From Alcanivorax sp. DP30 (GTDB lineage: Bacteria > Pseudomonadota > Gammaproteobacteria > Pseudomonadales > Alcanivoracaceae), in contig NZ_WTUY01000004.1 in NCBI RefSeq assembly GCF_009882945.1, forward strand, positions 549,341-613,340: a stretch of DNA of 64,000 nucleotides, written 5' to 3'. Below, piece by piece: positions 25,362 through 34,794 of this stretch (its first letter is position 1; every line of letters starts with the position of its first letter). Below the pieces are notes generated by a model. That model worked only from the letters and a program-made list of their open reading frames with translations. It was not told the DNA's origin and ran no database searches. The position numbers were made by a program, and so were the translations under genes.

Positions 25362-28300
25362 TCAGAACGTATCCACAAACGGTCGACCACCGTGCCGACC
25401 GGTCTTGAACCCTGACGCATTCAACCCGCGCAGCAACCACTGGCGGCTTTCCCCGGGATCAATCACCGCATCGATCTCCAGGAAGCTGGCCATGTTCAGG
25501 GCCTTGCCCTGCTGGTAGGCCTTGGCCACCAGCTTGTCGAACAGGCGCTGCTGTTTCTCCGGGGTCGGCTGGGCCGCCAACTCCTTGGCAAACCCCAATC
25601 GCACCGCCCCTTCCAGCCCCATGGCGCCGAACTCGGCGCTGGGCCAGGCGGCGGTGAACAACGGCGAATGAAAGCTGCCCGCCGCCATGGCCTGGGCGCC
25701 CAGCCCATAGCCCTTGCGAAGCACCAGAGTAAAGAACGGCACGGTAAGGCTGGCGGCGGTGACGAACATGCGCGACACATGGCGCACCGTGCCCTGCTTT
25801 TCTGCTTCCGGCCCGACCATGAAACCGGGGGTGTCGCACAGGGATACCATGGGTAACCCGAAGGCTTCGCACAGCTGCATAAAGCGCGCCGCCTTGTCGC
25901 CGCCCACTGCGTCAATGGCACCCCCCAGGTGCTGGGGATCGTTGGCGATCAGGCCGAACGGCTTGCCTTCGATGCGAACCAGCGCGGTGATCATGCCGGG
26001 GGAAAACGCCCGCCGCAGTTCCAGCACCGAACCGGTATCGGCCAGCGTCTCGATGACCCGACGCATGTCATACACGCGGGTGCGTTTTTCCGGAATGCGG
26101 TGACGCAGCTCGCGCTGGTCCGCCGCCTGCCAGTCCGCCACCGAGCCCTGGAAATAGGACAGGTACTGTTTGGCCACGGTCACCGCCTCGGCTTCATCGC
26201 GGACTCGCACATCCACCACCCCGTTGGCCGCCTGCACACTGACCGGCCCCACCTCTTCCGGGGTAAAGCGCCCCAGGCCACCGCCTTCGATCATGGCCGG
26301 CCCGGCCATACCAATGGAGGCATCTTCGGTGGCGATGATCACATCGCAGCAGCCCAACAGGGCGGCGTTACCGGCAAAGCAGCGACCCGAACCGATACCC
26401 ACCAGTGGCACCTGACCAGACAGCGCCGCCATGGCTGCAAAGGTATGGCAATCCAGTCCGGCCACGCCGACAAAATCCGTATCCCCCGGGCGCCCGCCGC
26501 CGCCCTCGGCAAACAGCACCAGTGGCATCTTCCACTGACCGGCCAGCTGCAACAGGCGATCGGTCTTCTTGTGATTCATCATTCCCTGGGTACCGGCAAA
26601 CACGGTGTAGTCGTAACTCATGGCCATCACCCGCGCGGCCTGCTCGCCCACCTGATCCGCGTTGACCGTGCCGGTGCCGCCAATCAACCCGTCCGCCGGA
26701 CTCATGGCCTGCAGTTCCTCGGCACTGCGACGGCGGCGCTGGGCCGCCAGGGCCATGGCGCCATATTCCTGGAAGCTGCCCGCATCGAGCAGATGGTCGA
26801 GATTTTCCCGGGCAGTTCGCTTGCCCTTGCGGTGGCGCTTTGCCACCGCCTGGGGACGGCCTTCATCGCTGATGGCCTGATGGCGATCCAGCACCTCCGC
26901 CAGATCCTTGCGGATATGATCCAGATCCACGCTTTCTTCCGTGGCGATGGCATCGCCTTCCACTTCACCGGGTTCCACAAACAGCAGCGGCGTAGCGTCG
27001 TTCAGGGCATCCCCCTCTGCGGCGGCCAGGCTATGCACCCGACCGGACGTGGCAGCGCGCACCTCGAATTCCATCTTCATGGCTTCCAGCACCGCCACCA
27101 CCTGACCCACCTGCACGGTGTCACCCTGTTGCACCAGCAGGGACACCAACACTCCGGTGGTGGGGCTGAGCAAGGCATCGCAGCCTGTCGGCGTCGCCAC
27201 GGTTTCCATGGCTAGAGCCGAGGCAACCGCAGGCAATGCCGCAGAGGCCTCGGGCAGGGCCGCCAGCAACTCGGCAAGATGGCTTTCCACATAGCGCGTG
27301 GTTATCGCATTGGCCTGCACCGCGTCACTGGCCAGCAAGGCCTGCAGCAGCGGCAGATTGTTTTGCACACCGTCAATGCGGGTTTGTTTCAGCGCCCGGC
27401 GGGCCCGCTGCAATACTGACCCGTAATCCGAACCGGTGACGATCAGCTTGGCCAGCAGGGAATCGTAGGCCGGGCTCACCGGGTACCCGGCGTAGCCATA
27501 ACCGTCCACGCGGATGCCCGGGCCACTGGCCGGCTCATAGGCGGTGAGGGTGCCTGCCGCCGGCGCGGTACTACCATCGGCCGTGAGGGTTTCCAGGTTG
27601 AGGCGCAGCTGAACTGCCATGCCCTCACAGGCCGGGGCGGTTTCCAGATTCAGGTCCGTCAGGCTGGCCCCCGCCGCCAGATGAATCTGCGTCTGCACCA
27701 GATCCACCCCGGTGACCTGCTCGGTGACGGTATGCTCCACCTGCACCCGCGGGTTGGCCTCCATGAAATAGAAGCGGTCCTGGTCTGGCTCCACCAGAAA
27801 TTCGAAGGTGCCAATGCCGAGATACTTCACCTCGGCGGCCAGGGTCAGGGCACTGTGGATGATGCGATCACGCAGGGACGCATCCAGGCCCGGGGCCGGG
27901 GCAAACTCCACCAGCTTCTGGTGGCGGCGCTGCAGGGTGCAGTCCCGCTCCCACAAATGGCTCACCGCCCCGCTGCCGTCGCCCAATACCTGCACTTCAA
28001 TATGTCGGGCAGACTCGACCAGTTGCTCCACGTAAACGGCATCGTTACCAAAGGCAGCCCTGGCTTCCGACTGACAACGGGCATAGGCCGCCTCAAGCGT
28101 TGCCGGGTCAGTCACCGCTCGCATACCACGCCCGCCGCCACCACTGAGCGCCTTGATCATCACCCCGCTGCCCTGCAGCGACGCCATGAACGCTTTCGCC
28201 GCTTCCAGCGACACCGCCTGCGCCGTGCCCTGCACCAGCGGCACCTGGCAGCGGGCGGCCAGTGCCCGGGCCGCCACCTTGTCGCCAAACAGGCGCAATG

Positions 28301-28631
28301 TCTCTGCCCCCGGCCCGATCAGGGTAATGCCCGCCTCAGCACACTGCTCAGCAAAGTCCGCATTCTCGGCCAGAAAGCCATAACCGGGATGAATCGCCTC
28401 GCAACCCTGCTCCCTGGCAATGGCAATCAACTGCACCCCATCCAGGTAGGCCGGCACACCCCGCCCCGGCAACGCCACCGCTTCATCCACCTGACGGGCG
28501 TGCAGTGAGGCCGCATCGTCCTGGGCATACACACCCACGGAACGCACCCCCAGATCCGCGCAGGCAGAGGCAATACGAATGGCAATCTCGCCACGGTTGG
28601 CGATGAGGATGGCAGTAAACGAAACAGACAC
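25362..28631 (-). CDS. Single-chain biotin-dependent acyl-CoA carboxylase (BC-BCCP-CT fusion)
   Basis: A 1089-residue enzyme that carboxylates an acyl-CoA at the expense of ATP and bicarbonate. Domain order: biotin carboxylase 5-450 (ILIANRGEIAIR, KALSGGGGRGM, FMEANPRVQVEHTVTE), a linker, a biotin carrier domain with EAMKMEF (biotinylated Lys519), then both carboxyltransferase halves 580-1080 (NADQVGEQAARVMAMSYDYTVFAGTQG; SLCDTPGFMVGP). This layout is that of the single-chain long-chain acyl-CoA carboxylases described from mycobacteria, rather than separate AccABCD. The GTG at 28631 has GGAG six bases before it; the frame is open to 28718. The substrate chain length cannot be read. It stands alone between REP-rich spacers. 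Confidence 0.9.
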   Translation of the reverse strand: MSVSFTAILIANRGEIAIRIASACADLGVRSVGVYAQDDAASLHARQVDEAVALPGRGVPAYLDGVQLIAIAREQGCEAIHPGYGFLAENADFAEQCAEAGITLIGPGAETLRLFGDKVAARALAARCQVPLVQGTAQAVSLEAAKAFMASLQGSGVMIKALSGGGGRGMRAVTDPATLEAAYARCQSEARAAFGNDAVYVEQLVESARHIEVQVLGDGSGAVSHLWERDCTLQRRHQKLVEFAPAPGLDASLRDRIIHSALTLAAEVKYLGIGTFEFLVEPDQDRFYFMEANPRVQVEHTVTEQVTGVDLVQTQIHLAAGASLTDLNLETAPACEGMAVQLRLNLETLTADGSTAPAAGTLTAYEPASGPGIRVDGYGYAGYPVSPAYDSLLAKLIVTGSDYGSVLQRARRALKQTRIDGVQNNLPLLQALLASDAVQANAITTRYVESHLAELLAALPEASAALPAVASALAMETVATPTGCDALLSPTTGVLVSLLVQQGDTVQVGQVVAVLEAMKMEFEVRAATSGRVHSLAAAEGDALNDATPLLFVEPGEVEGDAIATEESVDLDHIRKDLAEVLDRHQAISDEGRPQAVAKRHRKGKRTARENLDHLLDAGSFQEYGAMALAAQRRRRSAEELQAMSPADGLIGGTGTVNADQVGEQAARVMAMSYDYTVFAGTQGMMNHKKTDRLLQLAGQWKMPLVLFAEGGGGRPGDTDFVGVAGLDCHTFAAMAALSGQVPLVGIGSGRCFAGNAALLGCCDVIIATEDASIGMAGPAMIEGGGLGRFTPEEVGPVSVQAANGVVDVRVRDEAEAVTVAKQYLSYFQGSVADWQAADQRELRHRIPEKRTRVYDMRRVIETLADTGSVLELRRAFSPGMITALVRIEGKPFGLIANDPQHLGGAIDAVGGDKAARFMQLCEAFGLPMVSLCDTPGFMVGPEAEKQGTVRHVSRMFVTAASLTVPFFTLVLRKGYGLGAQAMAAGSFHSPLFTAAWPSAEFGAMGLEGAVRLGFAKELAAQPTPEKQQRLFDKLVAKAYQQGKALNMASFLEIDAVIDPGESRQWLLRGLNASGFKTGRHGGRPFVDTF

Positions 28632-28789
28632 GGCGAACTCCAGGCGGTGAAACGCGAAGACCACAGTGTAGCCAGCTGGCAGGGGGGATGACATTGATTG
28701 GCATGCATGGGCCGCCATGCATCCGGTTAATCGGGCTTCGTGACCTTACTGCCCTGCACCGCCGGCAGCCGCAAGAAAGGAAGGATTTC

Positions 28790-28852
28790 TGTGGGAGCGT
28801 GCCTGCACGGGAAACCGGCGGTGGGAAATTCGCGTGCAGGCAAGCTCCCACA
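28790..28852. repeat. REP-type palindrome pair
   Basis: TGTGGGAGCGTGCCTGCACG, followed by its inverted partner CGTGCAGGCAAGCTCCCACA. About 45 bases including the CCGCAAGAAAGGAAGG lead-in at 28769 are nearly identical to 25107-25155, so these two loci share more than the REP core. Confidence 0.75.
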
Positions 28853-28893
28853 ACCCTTGTCTATTCTCGCGGCAGGCCTCTGCCATCACCCGC

Positions 28894-30378
28894 CTAGCCC
28901 ACAAACGACTCCGGGCTGTAACCACAATGAAAACCAAACGGCACATGGTTCTTCAGCGGCACCACGGCCACTTCTTCCAGATTGCGGGCATCGAAGATCA
29001 CCACTTCGCTGCTGTGGTCGCGGGCATCATAGACCATGCTCACCAGCCAGCCTTCCTGATTTTCATCTTGCTCACGGGGCGGCACATGCATGGCTTCAGA
29101 GGTATAACGGCCTTCACCCAGTGCGTGCGCTTTCACCTTGCCGGTTTGCAGATCAATCCGTTCCACGCCATCGAAGAAAGTAGAATTGCCACTCATCATG
29201 CAGGCGGCATACATCACCGAGGTGGGCTGGGTAGTGTAGCGTTGATCCCACTGGGGAAACTCGCCGCCCAGGGCCTCCTTGTATTCGTTGGCCTCCATCG
29301 TGCCACTGTGGAGATCCAGGCGGTAACGCATGAATCGCCCGGCAGCGGTATCGCCATTGCTGTGGAGCACATTGCGCAACTGCTCATTCACCGAAAAATC
29401 CTCGTAGCGGGTCAGATCCACTTCGATCTTTCCGTCGTCGGTTTCCCAGGCATTGGAGAAGTGAATCGCCACAAAGGGATCGTCAACGGTGAACACCTTT
29501 TCCACCTGAAAATCTGCTGTGCGCACCACATAGATTTTCATGCCCAGCTCCGGGCGCCAGGCAATGGCCTGATCGAACGGAATCAGTCCCGCCAGCCAGG
29601 GGACCGGTGACGTCATGGCAATGGGGGACTGGAAGAAGATCATGTAGTTTTCGGTAAGCGCGAAGTCGTGGCAGAAGCTGAGGAAATCCACCTCAAAAAA
29701 ACCCTTCTCCACCAGTTGCCCGGACGGGGCGATCTTGTAGAGATCAATGGCGCCCTTGCCAGTGAGCATGCCCTTTGGATTGAACGACGGGCGAATACCG
29801 AAGTTGTAGCAGACACCGGTGCGCGGATTGACCTTGCCATGGGCACTGAAGGCATTGAACTTGCCCAGCTTGCCCTCGTAGTCGTACTCGCCAATAGTCT
29901 CCAGGGTGGCCGGGTCGAGCTGCCACGGGCGACCGCCTTCCCACAACGCCAGCAGCTTGCCGCCGTGATAGATCAGGTTGGTGTTGGCACAGTTGGCCGG
30001 CAGGCGGCCGATGTTCTTGCGGATGCCACCGGGGGCGTTGTGGCCAAAGCTGCGTTTGACGATTTTGTTGGCTTTGGTTTCCGCCAGATACTTGGGCGTG
30101 CGCACATAACGATTGCGGTATACCACCCCGTCACCCCTGAACGACACAGCGTGCAGCATGCCGTCGCCATCAAACCAGTGACCAAACTCCTGACCACCGA
30201 TCTTGTTACGCCCCGGACCAATCCGGAAAAAGGTTCCGCTAACGGCATCCGGGATAGTGCCCTTCACTGCGTTGAGAGGAACAACGTAATCCAGCTCCTC
30301 ATTCAGCGCGTCAAAACCACCGTGATGCGTCACCGGCTCACCGGGAGACGTCCGCAGCGTACTCTCTTCTGCCGCCAT
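28894..30378 (-). CDS. Carotenoid cleavage oxygenase family protein
   Basis: A 494-residue non-haem iron dioxygenase of the RPE65/CCD/lignostilbene dioxygenase family, which splits a conjugated C=C bond into two carbonyls. The four iron-binding histidines are recognisable in AFSAHGKVN, FCHDFALTEN, IHFSNAWETDDG and FGFHCGYSPE. The early GTFFRIGPGRNKIGGQEFGHWFDGDGMLHAV block is the family's N-terminal signature. The ATG at 30378 is used. No carotenoid synthesis genes are nearby, so the substrate could be a stilbene-type aromatic or an imported carotenoid (inference). It is separated from the CPBP gene by 250 bases in which I see nothing definite. Family confidence is high. Confidence 0.9.
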   Translation of the reverse strand: MAAEESTLRTSPGEPVTHHGGFDALNEELDYVVPLNAVKGTIPDAVSGTFFRIGPGRNKIGGQEFGHWFDGDGMLHAVSFRGDGVVYRNRYVRTPKYLAETKANKIVKRSFGHNAPGGIRKNIGRLPANCANTNLIYHGGKLLALWEGGRPWQLDPATLETIGEYDYEGKLGKFNAFSAHGKVNPRTGVCYNFGIRPSFNPKGMLTGKGAIDLYKIAPSGQLVEKGFFEVDFLSFCHDFALTENYMIFFQSPIAMTSPVPWLAGLIPFDQAIAWRPELGMKIYVVRTADFQVEKVFTVDDPFVAIHFSNAWETDDGKIEVDLTRYEDFSVNEQLRNVLHSNGDTAAGRFMRYRLDLHSGTMEANEYKEALGGEFPQWDQRYTTQPTSVMYAACMMSGNSTFFDGVERIDLQTGKVKAHALGEGRYTSEAMHVPPREQDENQEGWLVSMVYDARDHSSEVVIFDARNLEEVAVVPLKNHVPFGFHCGYSPESFVG

Positions 30379-30626
30379 GGGATAACCCCTGCATTGTTCT
30401 TGTCAGAGCTTCCTTTCTAAGCCTTGACGGGATGGTGTGCAAGGAGGGTTAAACAGCTAACTGTTTGCTGTTTCATGCTGTGCAGGCATGGCTAAAGTGG
30501 CCAGCTGGACGCAGCAATCGCCCCTCAGGAAGTTACGCTGTCAGCACGCCCAAAATCACCGCTTGCGCCTTTACCCCTCACCCACCTTCAGGTCCATGAA
30601 GCGGTACGCGCTCTGCCATTGCATAT

Positions 30627-31391
30627 TCAGGCCACAGGTTGAGCCGCCGCACCGATCAGCACGACCCCGAAAATCACCCAGTCGTTGATGATGTGCGCGC
30701 CGGTGGAGACCCACAGGTTTTTGGTTTTTATGTACGCCAGCGACAACACCAGGCGGGCGCTGCCGATGACCACCAGACACTGCAGCAGGTTCCAGTTGTA
30801 GGACGGCAGGTGAACCAGACCAAACAGCAGGGAAGACAACAGCCACGCCATGATCACCGCCTTGATACGGGACAGGCCAAGGCGATCATGGGCCAGATGC
30901 AGCACGGCGAGGAAAGGCAGCACGGTCAATACTTCCTCACCAAACAACTGCGGAAGGGTGTGCAGGAAAAACCATTTCCGGCCGCTGGCATCCATGTCTG
31001 CCAGACCATGTACGGCGGCGTTGACCTCGGCACCAAACACCGTCATCACCAGCGCACCCAGCGCCACCGTGATCACCAGATTCAGGATCGCAAAGCCCAG
31101 CATCCAGCCCACATCGGCCCCGCGCACCCGGCGAAACAGACAGCGCCAGTGACGGCCCGCTACCAGACGCAGGGCCAGCAGGGGCAGCACCGGAAACAAC
31201 AGGGCGCGAATCAGCACGCCAGCATCGCTGGTCAACACCGGCACATTGACGGTGAGGCAGGCAAAGCCCAGCGCCACGGCCGCCAGCACCACCAGCCATT
31301 GCCCGCCAGACAGGGTCACCGGCTGGCCGTCATAAAACGGGAAATCGTCATTCGGCCTTTCCAGCCAGTCTATGCGGCCTTGTTCACTCAT
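30627..31391 (-). CDS. CPBP-family intramembrane metalloprotease
   Basis: A 254-residue polytopic membrane protein. Three CAAX-protease/bacteriocin-processing (CPBP, Abi) motifs are present in order: LFGEEVLTVLPF (the EE pair), LLFGLVHLPSYNW (F-x3-H) and TGAHIINDW (H-x3-N/D). About seven hydrophobic segments surround them. Bacterial members cleave peptides within the membrane or act in self-immunity; the substrate here is unknown. The ATG at 31391 is used, 91 bases downstream of the M13 peptidase stop on the same strand, so co-transcription is possible. The usual EExxxR arginine is not obvious: EEVLTVLP has Val/Leu where Arg is common. Activity is therefore not certain. Confidence 0.82.
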   Translation of the reverse strand: MSEQGRIDWLERPNDDFPFYDGQPVTLSGGQWLVVLAAVALGFACLTVNVPVLTSDAGVLIRALLFPVLPLLALRLVAGRHWRCLFRRVRGADVGWMLGFAILNLVITVALGALVMTVFGAEVNAAVHGLADMDASGRKWFFLHTLPQLFGEEVLTVLPFLAVLHLAHDRLGLSRIKAVIMAWLLSSLLFGLVHLPSYNWNLLQCLVVIGSARLVLSLAYIKTKNLWVSTGAHIINDWVIFGVVLIGAAAQPVA

Positions 31392-31482
31392 TGCCTGTTA
31401 TCCATGACGGTGATTCGTTCCCGCACACATGCGTGTTTGGCACGGGTATCGTCGAGCTGCCAGCGTTCAGCCATCGTCGCGC

Positions 31483-33582
31483 TTACCACGTGGTAATCCG
31501 TTCTTCCTTTGGCAGATACAGCGCCGCCTCCGGCCCTACCTCAAAGGCGTCATACCAGGCATCCATGTTTCTCACCGTGCCATTGGCGCGGTAGCGGCTG
31601 GGGCTGTGCGGGTCTCGCAGCAACAGTTCACGGGCATAATCATCGGTACGCTTGCCGCGCCACATCTGTGCCCAGGCCAGGAAGAAACGCTGCTCGGCGG
31701 TGAAACCATCGATCTCCGGCGCACCGTCCGGATAGTGATCGCTGATGTATTTCTGCACGGCATGGTAGGCCACCGACACGCCACCCAGGTCGGCGATGTT
31801 TTCGCCCAGCGTCAGCCTGCCGTTCACATGCGCCCCGGGCAGCGGTTCGTAGCGGTCATATTGGGCGGCCAGCCGGTCGGCCCGTTGTGTGAATTCCTTG
31901 CGTGATGCCTCGGTCCACCAGTCGCGCAGGCGGCCAGTGCCATCATACTGGCTGCCCTGATCATCAAAGCCGTGGCTGGTTTCGTGGCCGATCACGCCAA
32001 GAATGGCGCCGAAGTTCACGGCGAAGTCTGCGGCCGGATCAAAGAACGGCGGTTGCAGGATCGCCGCCAGGAACACAATTTTGTTTTCTGCCGGGCTGTA
32101 GTAGGCATTGATCTCCTGCGGGTTATTTCCCCATTCCCAGTCACGCACGGGCTCGTCCAGCTTGGCGAGGGCGTCATGCATTGCCCAGCGTTGCACCTGT
32201 TCGATGTTCCCCAGCAGATCATCCGCTTTCAGATCCAGCGCGCTGTAATCGTGCCAGCGGGACGGATAACCGATTTCTGCATTGAGCATGGACAGCTTCT
32301 TCAGCGCCTCACTGCGGGTGGCCTCATCCATCCAGCCCAGGCTCTCGATACGTTCACCGAACGCCTCTCTGAGATAACCGATATAGGTCATCAGGGTCTG
32401 GCGATATTCCGGCGGAAAATGGCGAGCCACATACTCCTGGCCAACCACCTCGCCCAACACGCCATTGAGCAAGGTGATGGCATTCTCGTCCCGGGAACGT
32501 TGCGCCTTCAGCCCCTGAAGGCGAGCACCATGGAAGGCAAAGTGACGATCCTGCCACTCGCGCCCCATCATTTCCGCAGCGCCATCCAGCAGGTGGAATG
32601 CCATGTAGGCCTGCAACACGGCAACCGGTGTCTGTTCGAACAACACGGCGGTTTCTTTCAGGGCGGTGTCGGTATTGGCAACGATGGTGGTATCGCTTGA
32701 GAGGCCCGCCCCCATGCTGTTCAGCATGCCCAGCCAATCCAGACCGGGAGCATAATCGGCCAGCGCCGAGAGGGTCATGTAGTGAGCCATACGCACCGGA
32801 TCACGGGTGTCGGCGTTGCTCCAGTGGGCCTTGGCCAGCGTCGTCTCCAGCTCGAGAATGGCCGGGGCCTGGCTCACCAGATCATCCCGCCCGGCCAGGG
32901 TGAACAAGTCGGCCATGTAGGCGGCATAGGCCGCACGGTGATCAGGATAAGGCGCCTCTTCCATCAGGTAATACTCTCGGGATGGCAGCCCCAATCCGCC
33001 CTGATGCAGTATCAGAATGTAGCGGGACGGGTCACGGGTATCGATATTGACACCCAGGTCCACCAGCCCGGTATAGCCTGGCTGCTGCATTAACCCAGTC
33101 AGCGCCTGGTGATTGTCGGCAGCAAAAATCGCTGCCAACTTTGTTTCGATCGGCTGAATGCCCAAGGCATCCAGTTTGTCCACGTCCATATAACTGGCAT
33201 ACAGGGCCGCGATCATTGCCTGGTTGTGGCTCTGCGGATTCGCCGTGGCATCGGCGATGATCTCGCGGATATCCGCTTCCGCTTTCAGGCTCAGTTCGAT
33301 AAAGGAATCAATCCGCGGCACCCCCGGCGGGAAGTCGGCCGTGTTCAGCCAGCCTTCATTCACATAGGCAAAGAAGTCATCGCCGGGCTTCACCGTGGTG
33401 GACAGATATTGTGTTTCTACGCCCCAGTCGCCCAGCGCAGCTTGCTGGGCTGTCAGCGGCACAGTGGACGTGGTGCCAGACTCCTCGCCCTCCTGCTTGT
33501 CACAACCACTCAGTGACAAGACCGCCAGGGCCAGTAATGTCGTTCCAAACTTTTTTATGCTGTTGTACCGGTATGCCGTCAT
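31483..33582 (-). CDS. M13 (neprilysin-type) zinc metallopeptidase lipoprotein
   Basis: A 699-residue exported oligopeptidase. The ATG at 33582 has GGAGAG close upstream and gives a signal peptide ending in the lipobox LSGC. A Met 17 codons earlier is not needed. The zinc site is HETSH (His533, Glu534, His537) followed by FDDQGSQYDG, and the third ligand Glu is in ENIADLGGV. The substrate-binding NAYYSPAENKIVFLAAILQPPF block is typical of family M13. It probably hydrolyses peptides in the periplasm. It is divergent from the SDR gene at 33690 across 107 bases, which must carry both promoters, and lies upstream of the CPBP protease gene. Confidence 0.92.
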   Translation of the reverse strand: MTAYRYNSIKKFGTTLLALAVLSLSGCDKQEGEESGTTSTVPLTAQQAALGDWGVETQYLSTTVKPGDDFFAYVNEGWLNTADFPPGVPRIDSFIELSLKAEADIREIIADATANPQSHNQAMIAALYASYMDVDKLDALGIQPIETKLAAIFAADNHQALTGLMQQPGYTGLVDLGVNIDTRDPSRYILILHQGGLGLPSREYYLMEEAPYPDHRAAYAAYMADLFTLAGRDDLVSQAPAILELETTLAKAHWSNADTRDPVRMAHYMTLSALADYAPGLDWLGMLNSMGAGLSSDTTIVANTDTALKETAVLFEQTPVAVLQAYMAFHLLDGAAEMMGREWQDRHFAFHGARLQGLKAQRSRDENAITLLNGVLGEVVGQEYVARHFPPEYRQTLMTYIGYLREAFGERIESLGWMDEATRSEALKKLSMLNAEIGYPSRWHDYSALDLKADDLLGNIEQVQRWAMHDALAKLDEPVRDWEWGNNPQEINAYYSPAENKIVFLAAILQPPFFDPAADFAVNFGAILGVIGHETSHGFDDQGSQYDGTGRLRDWWTEASRKEFTQRADRLAAQYDRYEPLPGAHVNGRLTLGENIADLGGVSVAYHAVQKYISDHYPDGAPEIDGFTAEQRFFLAWAQMWRGKRTDDYARELLLRDPHSPSRYRANGTVRNMDAWYDAFEVGPEAALYLPKEERITTW

Positions 33583-33689
33583 GCCCCTCTCCCTGTGAGC
33601 CATAAGCTTGCCATGCTTCCCTTTGATTTGCATATTCGAAAGGGATTTAACAGGGCGCAGCCCAACCCCGACCCTCAGAGACGCCGAAC

Positions 33690-34490
33690 ATGGATCTGCA
33701 ACTCAACAACAAAACCGCCCTGGTCAGCGGTGCCCATCGCGGCACCGGTAACGTCATCGCCACCACTCTGGCAAAAGAAGGCGCCACGGTGGCCCTGCAT
33801 GCCTTCACCCCGGAGCAAGCCGATGCGGCCATGGCCGCCATCACCGATCCGAACCTGAACATCATCCCGGTGGTCGGCAACATTCTCACCGATGACGGCG
33901 CGCAGCAGGTCATGGATCAGCTGGCACAGCATGGTCTCGGTATCGATATCCTGGTGAACAATTATGGCACCGCCATGATGGGCAAATGGGACACCCTCAC
34001 CACCGAGCAATGGATCGAGGCCAGCAACGTGAACCTGCTCACCGCCGTGCGACTGATCCAGCACTGCACCCCGCACATGAAGGACCAACAATGGGGCCGC
34101 ATCATCAACCTCAGCACCATGGGCGATCACCAGCCCAACGCCATCATGCCGCATTACTATGCCGCCAAGGGTGCGCTCGCCAATGCCGCCGTCAGTCTCG
34201 CCAAAGCATTGAGCCATACCGGCATTACCGTCAACACGGTTTCCCCGGGCCTGATCAAGACCGCTGAAATAGAGCAGGCCTATCTGCGCCGGGCAGAGAA
34301 AAAAGGCTGGCCAACGGACTGGGCGTCTCTGGAAAAGCGCATTGTGGAGCATGACTTCCCCAACCCGGCCGGCAGGCTTGCGACGCGTGAGGAAGTGGCA
34401 GATCTGGTGGTTTTTCTGGCTAGCCCGAAAGCCGGGTTTATCAATGGGCAGAATATTCGGGTGGATGGAGGGGCGGTCAGGTATGTGTAA
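33690..34490 (+). CDS. Short-chain dehydrogenase/reductase
   Basis: A 266-residue NAD(P)-dependent oxidoreductase with a Rossmann fold. The nucleotide loop is GAHRGTGNV (a variant of TGxxxGxG with His-Arg), followed by NNYGTAMMGKW (a variant NNAG), catalytic Ser in INLSTMGDHQ and Tyr-x3-Lys in HYYAAKGAL. TVSPGLIKTAEIEQAYLRRAEKKGW is a longer-than-usual specificity loop. The C-terminal FINGQNIRVDGGAVRYV is standard for classical SDRs. The ribosome site before the ATG at 33690 is weak. The substrate is unknown; a fatty or cyclic alcohol/ketone would suit the organism. Confidence 0.85.
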   Translation: MDLQLNNKTALVSGAHRGTGNVIATTLAKEGATVALHAFTPEQADAAMAAITDPNLNIIPVVGNILTDDGAQQVMDQLAQHGLGIDILVNNYGTAMMGKWDTLTTEQWIEASNVNLLTAVRLIQHCTPHMKDQQWGRIINLSTMGDHQPNAIMPHYYAAKGALANAAVSLAKALSHTGITVNTVSPGLIKTAEIEQAYLRRAEKKGWPTDWASLEKRIVEHDFPNPAGRLATREEVADLVVFLASPKAGFINGQNIRVDGGAVRYV

Positions 34491-34794
34491 GGCGATGAGT
34501 AATAATGAAAGGGTTGGCGAATCACCCGTTTCCCGCTGAAACGAGCGCCGCTTTGCATCGATCACAATATAAGCCAATATAAAGCGTGGCCCTGATTGCC
34601 CACTCAGGCATAACACACTGAATTGATGAGCAGAACTTTGCTCCTCTTGTTACTGCAATAGCCCGGCACAGGCGAAGTAGCGTTAATATCGCCGGGCCAT
34701 AAGCCATTCCCTGTTGGCATCTGGTGAGGGAAACGCAAGCAAGACACCGATAGACACGTAAAAGGATTGCTCGCCTATCTCATTGGAGGGACTC
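34491..34794. other. Intergenic leader with a GC dyad, no gene
   Basis: The 304 bases between the SDR and the sensor kinase contain a GCCCGGC/GCCGGGC dyad (34661-34667 and 34691-34697) with a 23-base loop and no T-tract. They also hold AATATAA direct repeats near 34568-34581. The kinase promoter should be here. I see no protein-coding or RNA gene that I can name. Confidence 0.4.

Noticed and set aside
34715-34760. Possible cyclic-di-GMP riboswitch before the sensor kinase
   Set aside because: GGTGAGGGAAACGCAAGC recalls part of the GEMM core, but the paired stems and the second conserved loop are missing.
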